Source: JAGXQV01 sp964527565
Lineage (GTDB): Bacteria; Pseudomonadota; Gammaproteobacteria; Burkholderiales; Sulfuricellaceae
Length of the DNA stretch: 33,375 nt
Direction of reading: 5' to 3'
NCBI GenBank assembly: GCA_964527565.1
Contig: CAZGOY010000037.1
Location: 1 to 33,375, forward strand
The notes below the pieces were generated by a model. That model was not told the origin of the DNA and did no database searches. It saw nothing but the letters and a program-made list of their open reading frames with translations. This document shows positions 12,941 to 20,754 of the stretch, piece after piece; the stretch's first letter is position 1, and the number at the start of each line of letters is the position of its first letter. The translations under genes were made by a program, and so were the position numbers.

Positions 12941-12959
12941 CCTCAACTTTTAGTTGAGG
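12941..12959 (-). promoter_or_regulatory. Hairpin sequestering the ribosome site of the AlpA-like gene
   Basis: Perfect 8-bp inverted repeat CCTCAACT-TTT-AGTTGAGG. On the minus-strand transcript, the GAGG ribosome site is in its 3' arm, 6 nt before the ATG, and pairs with CCTC in the 5' arm. This could limit translation of the AlpA-replication pair; it could equally be a DNA operator. Confidence 0.55.
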
Positions 12960-13380
12960 CGCGTTCCTGGAGGCCGCCAGGCGCGGTGCTGTCGCGAATG
13001 AAATGAGTGGACAGGCGTTTCAGAAAAAGGTCAGCCAAGCGCGACGCCAGCGCCAAAAATTAGCGCCGCGGTGGTGATCTTGTCATTCAGAGGGAAGACG
13101 AACTTTTGGAGCCGTGCCCTCACCAGATGAGGAAGGCGTTCCGCGAACCCCGGCATGCCGGGTGCCCGAAGGCATTTTTGAAAGGCTGCATTTTGCGCAA
13201 CGCGCATGGCGAGCTACCACTTTGGTAAAACTCTATCAGCGGACCGGCAGAAGTGTCAAGCAGTTTATTTTGAGCTATTTAAGGCGATTTGTAGGGCATT
13301 AGCCCTGCCTGCTTGTCACTCTTGTCACCCATTTGTCACCCGGAGGGTGACAAAAAGTGCAAAATGGATAGCAATAGTGC
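12960..13380. other. Gene-free right end of the element
   Basis: I find no frame with a ribosome site or recognisable protein. The stretch carries the upstream region of the AlpA-replication pair, a 14-bp palindrome CCCGGCATGCCGGG (13149-13162), the TTGTCAC cluster (13313-13353), and two GTGCAAAA repeats (near 13358 and 13377) next to the att core. Confidence 0.5.
13313..13353. promoter_or_regulatory. Candidate integrase arm-type sites (right)
   Basis: TTGTCAC occurs at 13313, 13322 and 13333, and inverted as GTGACAA at 13347-13353. The last two form the palindrome TTGTCACCCGGAGGGTGACAA. Together with two copies at 623-640 they mark both element ends, 28 bp or more from the att core, as integrase or Xis arm sites would. 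Confidence 0.5.
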
Positions 13381-13471
13381 AAAAAGAAAAACCGGCTAAC
13401 CGCCGGTTTTTATTGAGAAAGTTTGGTGGGCGGTACTGGGATCGAACCAGTGACCCCTGCCGTGTGAAGGC
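13381..13471. repeat. Right attachment repeat (att)
   Basis: Direct copy of 484-574 with two changes. The element supplies the terminator and the 3' 48 nt of tRNA-Val, and the chromosome supplies the remaining 5' half, so the host tRNA stays functional. Confidence 0.93.
13388..13410 (-). terminator. Element-borne terminator of tRNA-Val
   Basis: AAAACCGGC-TAACC-GCCGGTTTT stem of 9 bp followed on the minus strand by a T-containing tract. It is 1 bp longer than the displaced chromosomal copy at 492-512, so the element has kept a working terminator for the tRNA. Confidence 0.75.
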
Positions 13472-13498
13472 AGTGCTCTACCGCTGAGCTAACCGCCC
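13424..13498 (-). tRNA. tRNA-Val (anticodon CAC)
   Basis: Full cloverleaf on the minus strand. The acceptor GGGCGGT pairs with ACCGCCC, with discriminator A and encoded CCA (13426-13424). The D arm is GCTC...GAGC, the anticodon stem CTGCC/GGCAG around the loop TTCACAC (anticodon CAC, reading GTG), and the T arm contains GGTTCGATCC. It is the integration target of the element, and its 3' half is duplicated at 527-574. Confidence 0.95.
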
Positions 13499-13522
13499 AA
13501 ACTTCAAGAAGGCGCGATTAAA

Positions 13523-14458
13523 TCACACTCTCTTGGTTTCGGTCAATGCACCGCCTGTGACATTGGTGGGTTTAAGCCCGGCAGCTGCGAAATCGAGGAA
13601 GGATTGCAGCAGCTTGGAACGGAATTTTTCGTGGGCGTAAACCAGGGAAAGCGGTCGCATCAGGCGGGGCTGGAGCGGCACCGCCACCAGATCACCCAGC
13701 TTGAGTTCCTTGAGGATGGTGGCGCACGAAACGATGGCGATGCCCAGACCGGCTTCAACCGCGCCTTTCAGGGCTTCCGGGCTGCCCAATTCCATGACGA
13801 TGTGCAAATCGTCGGGATTGAAGCCGGAACGGCGGAAGAAATCATCCACCACCTCGCGCGTGCCGGAACCCGCCTCGCGGCTGATGTAGGGCAGGGTCGC
13901 CAATTGCTCGGGCGTGGCCATGGGCAATTTGGCCAGATCGTGCTGCGGGGCGCAGATGGCCACCAACTCATCCTCGCAGCAAATCTGCGCTTCCAGGCTA
14001 GGATGATGCGAAGGCGCTTCAATCAGCCCGATGTCCAGGGTGTGGTCGGCCACCTTGGATTCGACTGTCTCGGAATTGGCCACCGTCAGGCGCGTCTGCA
14101 CTTGGGGATACTTGGTTTTGAAGTCACCCAGCAGGCGCGGCAACATGTATTCGGCAATGGTGGTGCTGGCGCCGATCAGCAGCACACCACTAACCTCGCC
14201 GGTCATTTCCATGAGCCGGGTTTCCATTTCGCTGGTCAGGTTCAGAATGCGTTCGGCGTATTCCATCGCCAGACGTCCGGCGGGCGTGAGCGTAATCTTG
14301 CTATGGCTGCGCTCAAAGAGGCGCGTATTGAAATGCTCTTCGAGTTGCTTGACCTGAAAAGTCACGGCGGGTTGGGTCATGAACAGCAGTTCCGCCGCCT
14401 TGGTGAAGCTGAGTTGTTTTGCAACGGTGTAGAAAACCTGAAGGCGCCGGTCAGCCAT
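13523..14458 (-). CDS. LysR-family transcriptional regulator
   Basis: The 311-aa protein has the LysR layout: an N-terminal winged HTH (about residues 3-62, RRLQVFYTVAKQLSFTKAAE, then LLFMTQPAVTFQVKQLEEHF) and a periplasmic-binding-like effector domain (about 88-295, with GASTTIAEYMLP and SREAGSGTREVVDDFF). It resembles the CysB/CbbR/YeiE-type group that senses small anions or metabolites, but I cannot assign the ligand. It lies just after (right of) tRNA-Val and is divergent from lplT across 147 bp. LysR proteins often regulate the divergent neighbour, so a link to lplT is possible. Confidence 0.92.
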   Translation of the reverse strand: MADRRLQVFYTVAKQLSFTKAAELLFMTQPAVTFQVKQLEEHFNTRLFERSHSKITLTPAGRLAMEYAERILNLTSEMETRLMEMTGEVSGVLLIGASTTIAEYMLPRLLGDFKTKYPQVQTRLTVANSETVESKVADHTLDIGLIEAPSHHPSLEAQICCEDELVAICAPQHDLAKLPMATPEQLATLPYISREAGSGTREVVDDFFRRSGFNPDDLHIVMELGSPEALKGAVEAGLGIAIVSCATILKELKLGDLVAVPLQPRLMRPLSLVYAHEKFRSKLLQSFLDFAAAGLKPTNVTGGALTETKRV

Positions 14459-14605
14459 AATTTACCCAATGATGTCGATCAATTTTATTTATATTCAACC
14501 ACAAATCAGCCCGTAAGTGTAGCAAAAATCGCCGTGGCAGGAATCCCGGATTTCGTGTTATAAAGCGGCTGGCCAAACAACCCTTCTCCACCAGCCCCCC
14601 TCCTG

Positions 14606-15868
14606 ATGAACCGCGGTTTCTACACCATTCTGACAGCGCAATTTTTCTCCGCCCTGGCGGACAACGCGCTGCTGATCGTTGCCATTTTCGCCCTGCGCGA
14701 CATGCAGGCGCCGCAGGAATACGAGCCGCTGCTGAAGCTCTTCTTCACGGTTTCTTACGTCGCGCTGGCGGCCTTTGTCGGCGCATTCGCCGACTCCATG
14801 CCCAAGGGGCGGGTGATGCTCATCAGCAACACTATCAAGATTGTCGGCTGCCTGATGATGTTCGCGGGTGCGCACCCCTTGCTGGCTTATGCCGTGGTCG
14901 GCCTGGGCGCCGCCGCCTACTCGCCCGCCAAGTACGGCATTCTCACGGAACTCCTGCCGCACCGCCTGCTGGTGGTGGCCAACGGCTGGATCGAGGGTCT
15001 GACCGTCACCGCCATCATCCTCGGCACCGTCGTCGGGGGGATACTGGTGAAGCAGGATGTTTCGCAGGCGCTGCTGGCCCTGGATTTTCCGCTGATCGAT
15101 ACCGGCATCGACAGCGTCGCAGAGATGAGCATCGCCATCATCGGCGCGATTTATGTCATTGCTGCGGCGTTCAACCTGTACATCCCCGATACCGGCGTCG
15201 ATCACCGCATGCTGAAAAAGAATCCGCTCTATCTCCTGCACGACTTCAACCACAGCCTGAAACTGTTGTGGCGCGACAAGCTGGGACAGATTTCGCTGGC
15301 GGTCACCACGCTGTTCTGGGGTGCGGGCGCCACCTTGCAATTCATTGTCATCAAGTGGGCGGAAGCCGCGCTCCACCTCGATCTTTCCAAGGCCAGCATG
15401 TTGCAGGGCGTGGTGGCGGTCGGCGTGGCGGTGGGTGCCGCGCTGGCGGCGAAAATGATCTCGATGCGCCAGTCGGTCAAGGTGATCCCGCTGGGCATCG
15501 CCATGGGGTTGATCGTCATTGCCATGAATTTCGTCGATAACATGACTGTGGCCATGGTGCTGCTGGTCATCATCGGGGGCTTGTCAGGTTTCTTCGTCGT
15601 GCCGATGAATGCGCTGCTCCAGCATCGCGGTCACATCCTGATGGGTGCCGGACACTCCATCGCCGTGCAAAACTTCAATGAGAACCTCTCCATCCTGCTG
15701 ATGACCGGCCTATATGCGCTGCTGATCTATCTGAATTTCCAGATCTACACCGTCATCACCCTGTTCGGCCTGTTCGTCAGCGGTAGCATGTATCTGGTGA
15801 AACGGCGCCACGAACTGAACCAGAGCCAGTTCGATTCGGTGGCGTTGCTCGACGACCGAAAACACTGA
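14606..15868 (+). CDS. lplT: Lysophospholipid transporter LplT
   Basis: This 420-aa, roughly 12-TM major facilitator protein opens with NRGFYTILTAQFFSALADNA, the LplT signature. Other matches are the loop with GAFADSMPKGRVMLISN, the block AAAYSPAKYGILTELLPHR and WIEGLTVTAIILGTVVGG. LplT flips lyso-phosphatidylethanolamine across the inner membrane for reacylation by Aas. No aas gene is adjacent here. The start has no strong ribosome site but is the first residue of the conserved N-terminus. It is convergent with mscS, whose stop lies 1 bp away. Confidence 0.93.
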   Translation: MNRGFYTILTAQFFSALADNALLIVAIFALRDMQAPQEYEPLLKLFFTVSYVALAAFVGAFADSMPKGRVMLISNTIKIVGCLMMFAGAHPLLAYAVVGLGAAAYSPAKYGILTELLPHRLLVVANGWIEGLTVTAIILGTVVGGILVKQDVSQALLALDFPLIDTGIDSVAEMSIAIIGAIYVIAAAFNLYIPDTGVDHRMLKKNPLYLLHDFNHSLKLLWRDKLGQISLAVTTLFWGAGATLQFIVIKWAEAALHLDLSKASMLQGVVAVGVAVGAALAAKMISMRQSVKVIPLGIAMGLIVIAMNFVDNMTVAMVLLVIIGGLSGFFVVPMNALLQHRGHILMGAGHSIAVQNFNENLSILLMTGLYALLIYLNFQIYTVITLFGLFVSGSMYLVKRRHELNQSQFDSVALLDDRKH

Positions 15869-15869
15869 G

Positions 15870-17147
15870 TCAGCCGTTTTCCCCGAGTATCCTCACTTCG
15901 CGTTGCGGGTAGGGAATCTGGATGTTTTCACGGCGGAACGCCTGCCAGATCGCCAGATTCAGGTCGGATTTGAGATTGAGCTGGCCTTCCTCGGGATCGT
16001 CGATCCAGAAACCCAACTCCAGGTCGATGCCGCTGTCGGCGAAATTTTTCAGGAATGCCTTGGGCGGCGGCTCCGGCAACACGCGCGGATGACCGCGCGC
16101 CACATCGACCAGCAACGTCATGGCGTGTTCGACATCGGTCTTGTAATCCACCTGAACGCCAAGCGTCACGCGCATCTCGCGGTTGCTGTAGGAATGGTTG
16201 AGCACGGTGGTGCTGACCAGGGTTTCGTTGGGAATGATGGCTTCGGTGCCGTCCATGCTTTTCAGCACCATGTAGCGCCCGGTCAAGCGGGAAACGCTGC
16301 CGTAGCGGTTATCGACGGTGAGGATGTCGCCCAGGTGGATGGAGCGGTCGAGCAGGATGATGAAGCCGCTGACATAATTGCTGGCAATCTTCTGCAGGCC
16401 CAGGCCGATGCCCACCCCCAGCGCGCCGCCGAATACTGACAGCACGGTGAGGTCGATCCCCACGGCGGGTAGCGCCACCAGCACGCCGAGCAGCAACAGC
16501 AGGGCGCGAATCAGTTTGGCCAGCACCACGCGCAGGTTCATGTCGATATGCTCGACACGCATCACCCGGCGTTCTAGGCTTTTTCCCAGCCACTGCGCCA
16601 CCAGCAGGGTAATGGCGACCGAAAACAGCCCGGCCAGAACCATCAGCAGGGAAATACGCTGTTTGCCGATATGAAAGCCGAAATCATCGAGCGCCTCGAT
16701 AATGCTCGGCAGAAAACCGGTAAGGTGCAACGCCAGCCCCACCCACACGATACCGGCGATGAGACGCTCCGAAGCGGAAATCCAGGCACTGGGGGGAAAC
16801 GCATGGCGCAGGAGATAGACCGCCAGCCGGATCAGCGCCAATGAAGCGAGCAAGGGCACGGCGACGTTCAGCAAACTGACTGGACCGCTGTCCCACTGCT
16901 TGAGTAGCGCCCTGCCCGCCAGCACCGCCAGCAGCGCCACCAAGGGGAAAACGACGCGCGTCACGCCGCCGATACCCAATTTCCAGGCACCTTCCGCTTC
17001 CGGCATGCGTTTGCGGATCAAGTTGTTCAGCGCCCAGGCACTCAACAGGCCGAATAGCAAGACCAGCGCCTGCCACAGCAGGGTGGGCTGATCCAGCCCT
17101 TCAAACAGGTCCATCAGCAGGGTATGAATTCGGGCGGGGTTGTCCAT
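15870..17147 (-). CDS. MscS-family mechanosensitive channel
   Basis: The 425-aa protein has about six N-terminal hydrophobic segments (to about 240). The MscS pore helix and beta domain follow: SVFGGALGVGIGLGLQKIAS, then NYVSGFIILLDRSIHLGDIL, and the segment VDNRYGSVSRLTGRYMVLKS. A C-terminal alpha/beta domain ends in QIPYPQREVRIL. It releases solutes during hypo-osmotic shock. The extra N-terminal helices make it longer than E. coli MscS (286 aa), like the YbdG/YnaI types. It is the last gene of the minus-strand series from purM. Confidence 0.93.
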   Translation of the reverse strand: MDNPARIHTLLMDLFEGLDQPTLLWQALVLLFGLLSAWALNNLIRKRMPEAEGAWKLGIGGVTRVVFPLVALLAVLAGRALLKQWDSGPVSLLNVAVPLLASLALIRLAVYLLRHAFPPSAWISASERLIAGIVWVGLALHLTGFLPSIIEALDDFGFHIGKQRISLLMVLAGLFSVAITLLVAQWLGKSLERRVMRVEHIDMNLRVVLAKLIRALLLLLGVLVALPAVGIDLTVLSVFGGALGVGIGLGLQKIASNYVSGFIILLDRSIHLGDILTVDNRYGSVSRLTGRYMVLKSMDGTEAIIPNETLVSTTVLNHSYSNREMRVTLGVQVDYKTDVEHAMTLLVDVARGHPRVLPEPPPKAFLKNFADSGIDLELGFWIDDPEEGQLNLKSDLNLAIWQAFRRENIQIPYPQREVRILGENG

Positions 17148-17160
17148 GGATCGATTCTCG

Positions 17161-17748
17161 TCACTTGCCGCGTAGCGGCACGGCGTGCTCGCGGTGTTTG
17201 CGCCAGTTGCGCAGATAGGCCGCCGTCAGCGGCGGATTGCCGCGCAACAGCAGCAGATTTTCGGCATTGCGGTGCTGTGCGGCTTGGGTGAAGTTAAAGG
17301 AACCGGTGATGACCACGGCATGGGCCGTTTCCGCGTCGATCACCATCACCTTGTCGTGCGCGCTGGCGTGCGCTTCGTCGAAAAAAACCGGCACCCCGCC
17401 CTCGGCAAGAAAACCAATCATGCCGCGTTCCATGCGCCGCGCCTGCTCCGGGTCGGCCAGCACCTGCACGTCGATCCCGCGCCGATGCGCATCGACCAGC
17501 GCCCGCGCGATATTCCGGTGGGTAAAGCTGTAGGCCTGCACCAGCACCTGCCTGCGCGCTTGGCCGATGGCCTGCACGATCAGCCCGGCGGCATCGTCGC
17601 CGGGCGTGAAGGCCACCTGCACGGTGCCGGTGGCGGCCAGCGGCGCGTTGCCGGGCAGCGCAGAAGGCTGGAAGGCTGCCGCTGCCTGCGCCCACAGCAG
17701 CCCAGCGCATAACAACCCGGCGCGCTGCCAGTATTTCAGCTTTTGCAC
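17161..17748 (-). CDS. Exported phospholipase D-family nuclease
   Basis: This 195-aa protein has a signal peptide (about 1-25, LLCAGLLWAQAAAA) and a single PLD half-domain. The HKD motif is complete (H131, K133, D138 in HDKVMVID), followed by the conserved GSFNFT (149-154) and the NAENLL block. One-HKD proteins of this size (Nuc, EndA-like) form dimers that cut DNA or phospholipid in the periplasm. The start overlaps the end of the rRNA methyltransferase gene by 13 bp. Confidence 0.9.
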   Translation of the reverse strand: MQKLKYWQRAGLLCAGLLWAQAAAAFQPSALPGNAPLAATGTVQVAFTPGDDAAGLIVQAIGQARRQVLVQAYSFTHRNIARALVDAHRRGIDVQVLADPEQARRMERGMIGFLAEGGVPVFFDEAHASAHDKVMVIDAETAHAVVITGSFNFTQAAQHRNAENLLLLRGNPPLTAAYLRNWRKHREHAVPLRGK

Positions 17749-18998
17749 CGTTCCATCACCGCCGCGAAGAAACCGTCGGTGCCGTGAATATGCGGCAACA
17801 GGCGCAGATATTTGCCGGTATCCAGCGCCACCTGCTGCTGGGCCAGCAATTCACTGCAATCGCGCAGCACGAATTCCGGGTGGGCGGCAAGGAAAGCCTC
17901 GACCACCTGCTCGTTCTCCTCGGGCAAAATGCTGCACGTGGCGTACACCAGCCGCCCGCCCGCCTTCACCAGGCGCGCGGCGGCAGCCAGGATGGCGGTC
18001 TGCTTGGCGGTCAACTCCTCGATGTCCGCGGGCTGCTGGCGCCATTTCAAATCGGGATTGCGGCGCAAGGTGCCCAAGCCGCTGCACGGCGCGTCCACCA
18101 GCACGCGGTCGAGCTTGCCTGCCAGACGTTTGATCTTGATGTCGTTTTCGTTGGCGATCAATTGCGGCTGGAGATTGCTCAAACCGGAGCGCTTGAGGCG
18201 CGGCTTCAACTGGGCGAGGCGCTTTTCCGAGACATCGAAGGCATACACCCGGCCCTGCGACTGCATCAGCGCACCCAGCAACAAGGTTTTGCCGCCCGCC
18301 CCAGCGCAGAAGTCCGCCACCATTTCGCCGCGCCGCGGTGCGACCAGCAGGCCGATCAACTGGCTGCCCTCGTCCTGCACCTCGATTTTCCCCTTGAGGA
18401 ACAGCGCATGGCGGTTGAGCGCCGGTTTGCCCTTGACGCGCAGGCCGAGCGGCGAATAGGGCGTCGGGCTGGCTTCGATGCCGCTCGATGCCAGCGTTTT
18501 CATCACTTCTTCGCGGCTGTCGGAAAAGTTGTTGATGCGCAAATCCAGCGGCGCCGCCTGCTGCATGCCGCGCGCCAAGGCGAGGATTTCCTCCTCGCTG
18601 AGGAATTCCTGCATGCGCGTCACCAGCCAATCCGGCAGATCGGCGCGCCAGCCGAGCGGCAAATCGTCGAGTGCCACCCCCTTGGCCTGCTCCAGCCAGG
18701 TGTTTTCCTCTTCCTCCAGAAACGGGCGCAGTTCGCGCAAATTCAGGCCCTGCAAGCGCGCCAGCGCTGCCAGCGCGTAACGGCGCGGCGAAGGCAACGG
18801 TTCGACCACCCGGTCGAGCAGGCGCTTGCGGCGTAGCGCCATATACACCGTATCGGCGATGAAGGCGCGATCCGCCATGCCCAGCTCGCGATGATGGCGA
18901 AAATAGCGGCTCAAAACGCCGTCCGCCGGATAGTTGAAGGTCAGCACCTCGCCCAGTGCGTGAACCAGGTGGCCGAGTCGGTATTGAGTAAGTTCCAT
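17736..18998 (-). CDS. RsmB/NOP-family RNA m5C methyltransferase
   Basis: The 420-aa protein has an N-terminal NusB-like helical region (about 1-135), an RNA-binding linker and a class I SAM methyltransferase domain (about 205-420). Key motifs are the SAM loop CAGAGGKT (231-238), DAPCSGLGTLRRNPD with C305, and the catalytic-nucleophile motif ATCSILPEEN with C355. These mark rRNA cytosine-5 methyltransferases of the RsmB/RsmF group. Whether the target is C967 of 16S rRNA cannot be told from this locus because no fmt/def is adjacent, so I give no symbol. It follows a DUF3108 gene by 5 bp. Confidence 0.9.
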   Translation of the reverse strand: MELTQYRLGHLVHALGEVLTFNYPADGVLSRYFRHHRELGMADRAFIADTVYMALRRKRLLDRVVEPLPSPRRYALAALARLQGLNLRELRPFLEEEENTWLEQAKGVALDDLPLGWRADLPDWLVTRMQEFLSEEEILALARGMQQAAPLDLRINNFSDSREEVMKTLASSGIEASPTPYSPLGLRVKGKPALNRHALFLKGKIEVQDEGSQLIGLLVAPRRGEMVADFCAGAGGKTLLLGALMQSQGRVYAFDVSEKRLAQLKPRLKRSGLSNLQPQLIANENDIKIKRLAGKLDRVLVDAPCSGLGTLRRNPDLKWRQQPADIEELTAKQTAILAAAARLVKAGGRLVYATCSILPEENEQVVEAFLAAHPEFVLRDCSELLAQQQVALDTGKYLRLLPHIHGTDGFFAAVMERCKS

Positions 18999-19003
18999 GG
19001 GAT

Positions 19004-20074
19004 TCAGTCGTAGCGGATTTCGGTGATGACCTGTTCCGCTGTATCGCCTTTCTTGTCGATTTGCCGGATTTTTACCGGCAAGTAATGATAATCCATCCCC
19101 AACCAGATTTCCGTGCCTTCCTCCCCCGGCTGACGCAACTTGCTCAGATGCACGGTTTTCAGCTTGCCCAGCGGGGTGTCGAGCACTTCTTCGGCGAGGA
19201 GGGTGTAACGGTAATGACTCAATTTCCTGCCGTTGGTCAGGACCACGGGCACTTCACCCGTCTCCGGCAGGGAAAAGGCGAACTGCCAGGTAAAACTCAG
19301 CAGGTCAAGCGTCCCCGGCGCCAGCGGCACCGTGCTTTGCTGCCCCCGGCTGGTCATGTGCAGGGTTTGCGCCGCCCAGTCGAAACGCGCCTCATCGCGT
19401 CGATCCGCGCTGCCGCGTTGCAGCAAATACGATTCGGGTTGCAGGCCGCCCGCCACGATCTTCCCGCGGCTGACCTGTTCGTGCTTGCCGGACATGAACA
19501 GGGTAAACAGGCCGCTCGCCTCGGCGCTGCTGGTCAGCGTGTAATGCTGGCCGTCGCTTTGCCAGACCTGTATGACGTTGCCCACGTTAAGGCCATCGCT
19601 TCCCTTGAACAGGACATATCGCAGTTGCGCGCGCTCCGGCAACGCAGGCACGGCGACTTGCTGCGGCTCAGGTTCTGGCACAGGCTCGGCAGGCAATGCC
19701 GCCGGTGGCACTTCCGGTGCTGCCGGTTCCGCTTCAGGCTGTGGCGCTTCCGGCATAAGCACGGGTTCCGCCACCTGCCCCGTGCCGATGGGTACGTCCG
19801 GCGGCGCGGGAGGCGGTTCCTGTCGTGCCCGTGGCCGGGGACGCGGCTTGGGCTGGGGCAGCGCCACGGGTGGCGGAGATGCCGCCTGCTCCAGCCGCGC
19901 CTCGATCATCACCGGTGCCGGACGTTGCGTTACCGGGGAAGGCACGCTGGCCAGCAAGCCGAGATGCGCAGCGAGCGAAACGGCCAGCGCGCCCAGCAGA
20001 CGCCGGAAGGAAGGCCCAAGCTGGCCGAAATCGGGTGAAAGGCTTTCAATCCTTTTGTTGTTCAACAGAAGCAC
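19004..20074 (-). CDS. DUF3108 protein with TonB-like proline-rich N-terminus
   Basis: This 356-aa protein has a cytoplasmic tip, one transmembrane segment (about 24-45, LLGALAVSLAAHLGLLASV), a long Pro/Glu/Ala region (about 60-145) and a periplasmic DUF3108 domain (about 150-356) with RYVLFKGSDGLNVGNV and YRYTLLAEEVLDTPLGKLKT. The organisation is TonB-like: anchor, stiff spacer, envelope domain. Function is unknown. A second DUF3108 gene lacking the spacer lies at 21925-22626. The two are normally near neighbours and are separated here by the brnT/GIY-YIG insertion. Confidence 0.88.
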   Translation of the reverse strand: MLLLNNKRIESLSPDFGQLGPSFRRLLGALAVSLAAHLGLLASVPSPVTQRPAPVMIEARLEQAASPPPVALPQPKPRPRPRARQEPPPAPPDVPIGTGQVAEPVLMPEAPQPEAEPAAPEVPPAALPAEPVPEPEPQQVAVPALPERAQLRYVLFKGSDGLNVGNVIQVWQSDGQHYTLTSSAEASGLFTLFMSGKHEQVSRGKIVAGGLQPESYLLQRGSADRRDEARFDWAAQTLHMTSRGQQSTVPLAPGTLDLLSFTWQFAFSLPETGEVPVVLTNGRKLSHYRYTLLAEEVLDTPLGKLKTVHLSKLRQPGEEGTEIWLGMDYHYLPVKIRQIDKKGDTAEQVITEIRYD

Positions 20075-20086
20075 CAGCCTCCAAGT

Positions 20087-20332
20087 TCAGCGACGCGCTT
20101 TAACGCGCCCGCTGGAACGCCCTGTTACGCACGCTGCCTTGCTGGCAAGGGCAAGCAAGCCAAGAAGCGCCTCGTTGACAGCCTCGGCTGTCGGAAACGC
20201 TTCAGCAACACGCTCGTCGAGCAGGACGAGATTCGTCCCCTTCGCGTAGCGCGCGAAATACTTGCCTCGCACACCCTCATCCAAGTCTTCACGCCGGTAT
20301 TCGATGCGCACGTCCTCTTCAACCTTGTTCAT
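20087..20332 (-). CDS. BrnA-position antitoxin candidate
   Basis: The 81-aa protein (MNKVEEDVRIEYRREDLDEG...) contains RGKYFARYAKGTNLVLLDER, then VAEAFPTAEAVNEALLGLLA, and a basic C-terminus (TGRSSGRVKARR). It follows brnT with overlapping frames, where the antitoxin belongs. It lacks an obvious RHH of the classical BrnA and looks like the alternative partner often annotated as hypothetical. The start at 20332 has GAGG 5 nt upstream; ATG 20347 is an alternative. The stop lies 12 bp before the DUF3108 start. Confidence 0.72.
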   Translation of the reverse strand: MNKVEEDVRIEYRREDLDEGVRGKYFARYAKGTNLVLLDERVAEAFPTAEAVNEALLGLLALASKAACVTGRSSGRVKARR

Positions 20333-20594
20333 AGATTCCTCGTTCATATCGGGTCGCCTTTCTGGCGGAAATGATGCGAATTGAGCGGCCACGCTCGGTA
20401 TGCACGACCACAAGCAGCCGCTCCGTTTGTGAGACACCGAAAGTCAGCCCGCGTTTCTCGCCGATCGAATGATCCGGGTCGGGGAATGTCAGTGCCAAGG
20501 GATCGCCGAATACTGAGGCGGCTTCTTCGAAGGATACACCGTGCTTGACGAGATTGGCTTGCGCCTTGGCATCGTCCCATTCGAACTTCAGCAT
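20319..20594 (-). CDS. brnT: BrnT-family ribonuclease toxin
   Basis: This 91-aa protein carries the BrnT signature: an N-terminal EWDDAKAQANLVKHGVSFEE, the segment FGDPLALTFPDPDHS, the core LTFGVSQTERLLVVVHTERG and the C-terminal RIISARKATRYERGIYE with conserved Arg and Tyr. BrnT has a RelE-like fold and cleaves RNA; the antitoxin follows with overlap. The pair probably arrived as a small accessory insertion between two DUF3108 genes. Confidence 0.92.
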   Translation of the reverse strand: MLKFEWDDAKAQANLVKHGVSFEEAASVFGDPLALTFPDPDHSIGEKRGLTFGVSQTERLLVVVHTERGRSIRIISARKATRYERGIYEQG

Positions 20595-20754
20595 ATGCGG
20601 TTCATAGTGTGGTTACTGGAGTCCAGAAAGGCGCATAAGCTGGGGGGAGCCCCCAACAAACCGGTGGAAGCGACGCGAGCGCGGACTGAACAAGGTGTTA
20701 CGTTTTGGGTTTGCCGCTCGCTCCAACCTGTACCAAAGGTTCGTACTCCAATCG
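20595..20754. other. Gap between GIY-YIG gene and brnT
   Basis: No gene is supported. It contains a perfect 6-bp hairpin TGGGGG-GAG-CCCCCA (20641-20655) after the GIY-YIG gene and the sequence AACAAACCGGTGGAAGCGAC, which recalls recombination-site-like repeats seen near cassette insertions. I cannot define a complete attC or IR pair. Confidence 0.35.

Larger units (their letters stand above)
484..13471. mobile_element. Integrative element in tRNA-Val, 12,897 bp between repeats
   Basis: The boundaries are the two 91-bp direct repeats, and the intact tRNA is rebuilt at the right end. An integrase gene sits just inside the left end. Contents: a toxin-antitoxin pair, parA with an RHH protein, many small genes, a candidate origin, exported proteins, a replisome-organizer-like protein and an AlpA-like protein. 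No relaxase, type IV secretion, capsid or terminase gene is visible, so the element is not a self-transmissible ICE or an intact prophage. An integrative, possibly mobilisable, replicating element is the best description. Confidence 0.85.

Noticed and set aside
13114..13302. 62-aa plus-strand frame at the right end of the element
   Set aside because: No ribosome site, no recognisable motif, and it crosses the palindrome; it looks like chance.
20595..20754. Possible integron attC site beside brnT
   Set aside because: AACAAACCGG-type sequence and a hairpin are present, but the paired core sites (RYYYAAC ... GTTRRRY) with the right spacing could not be found.
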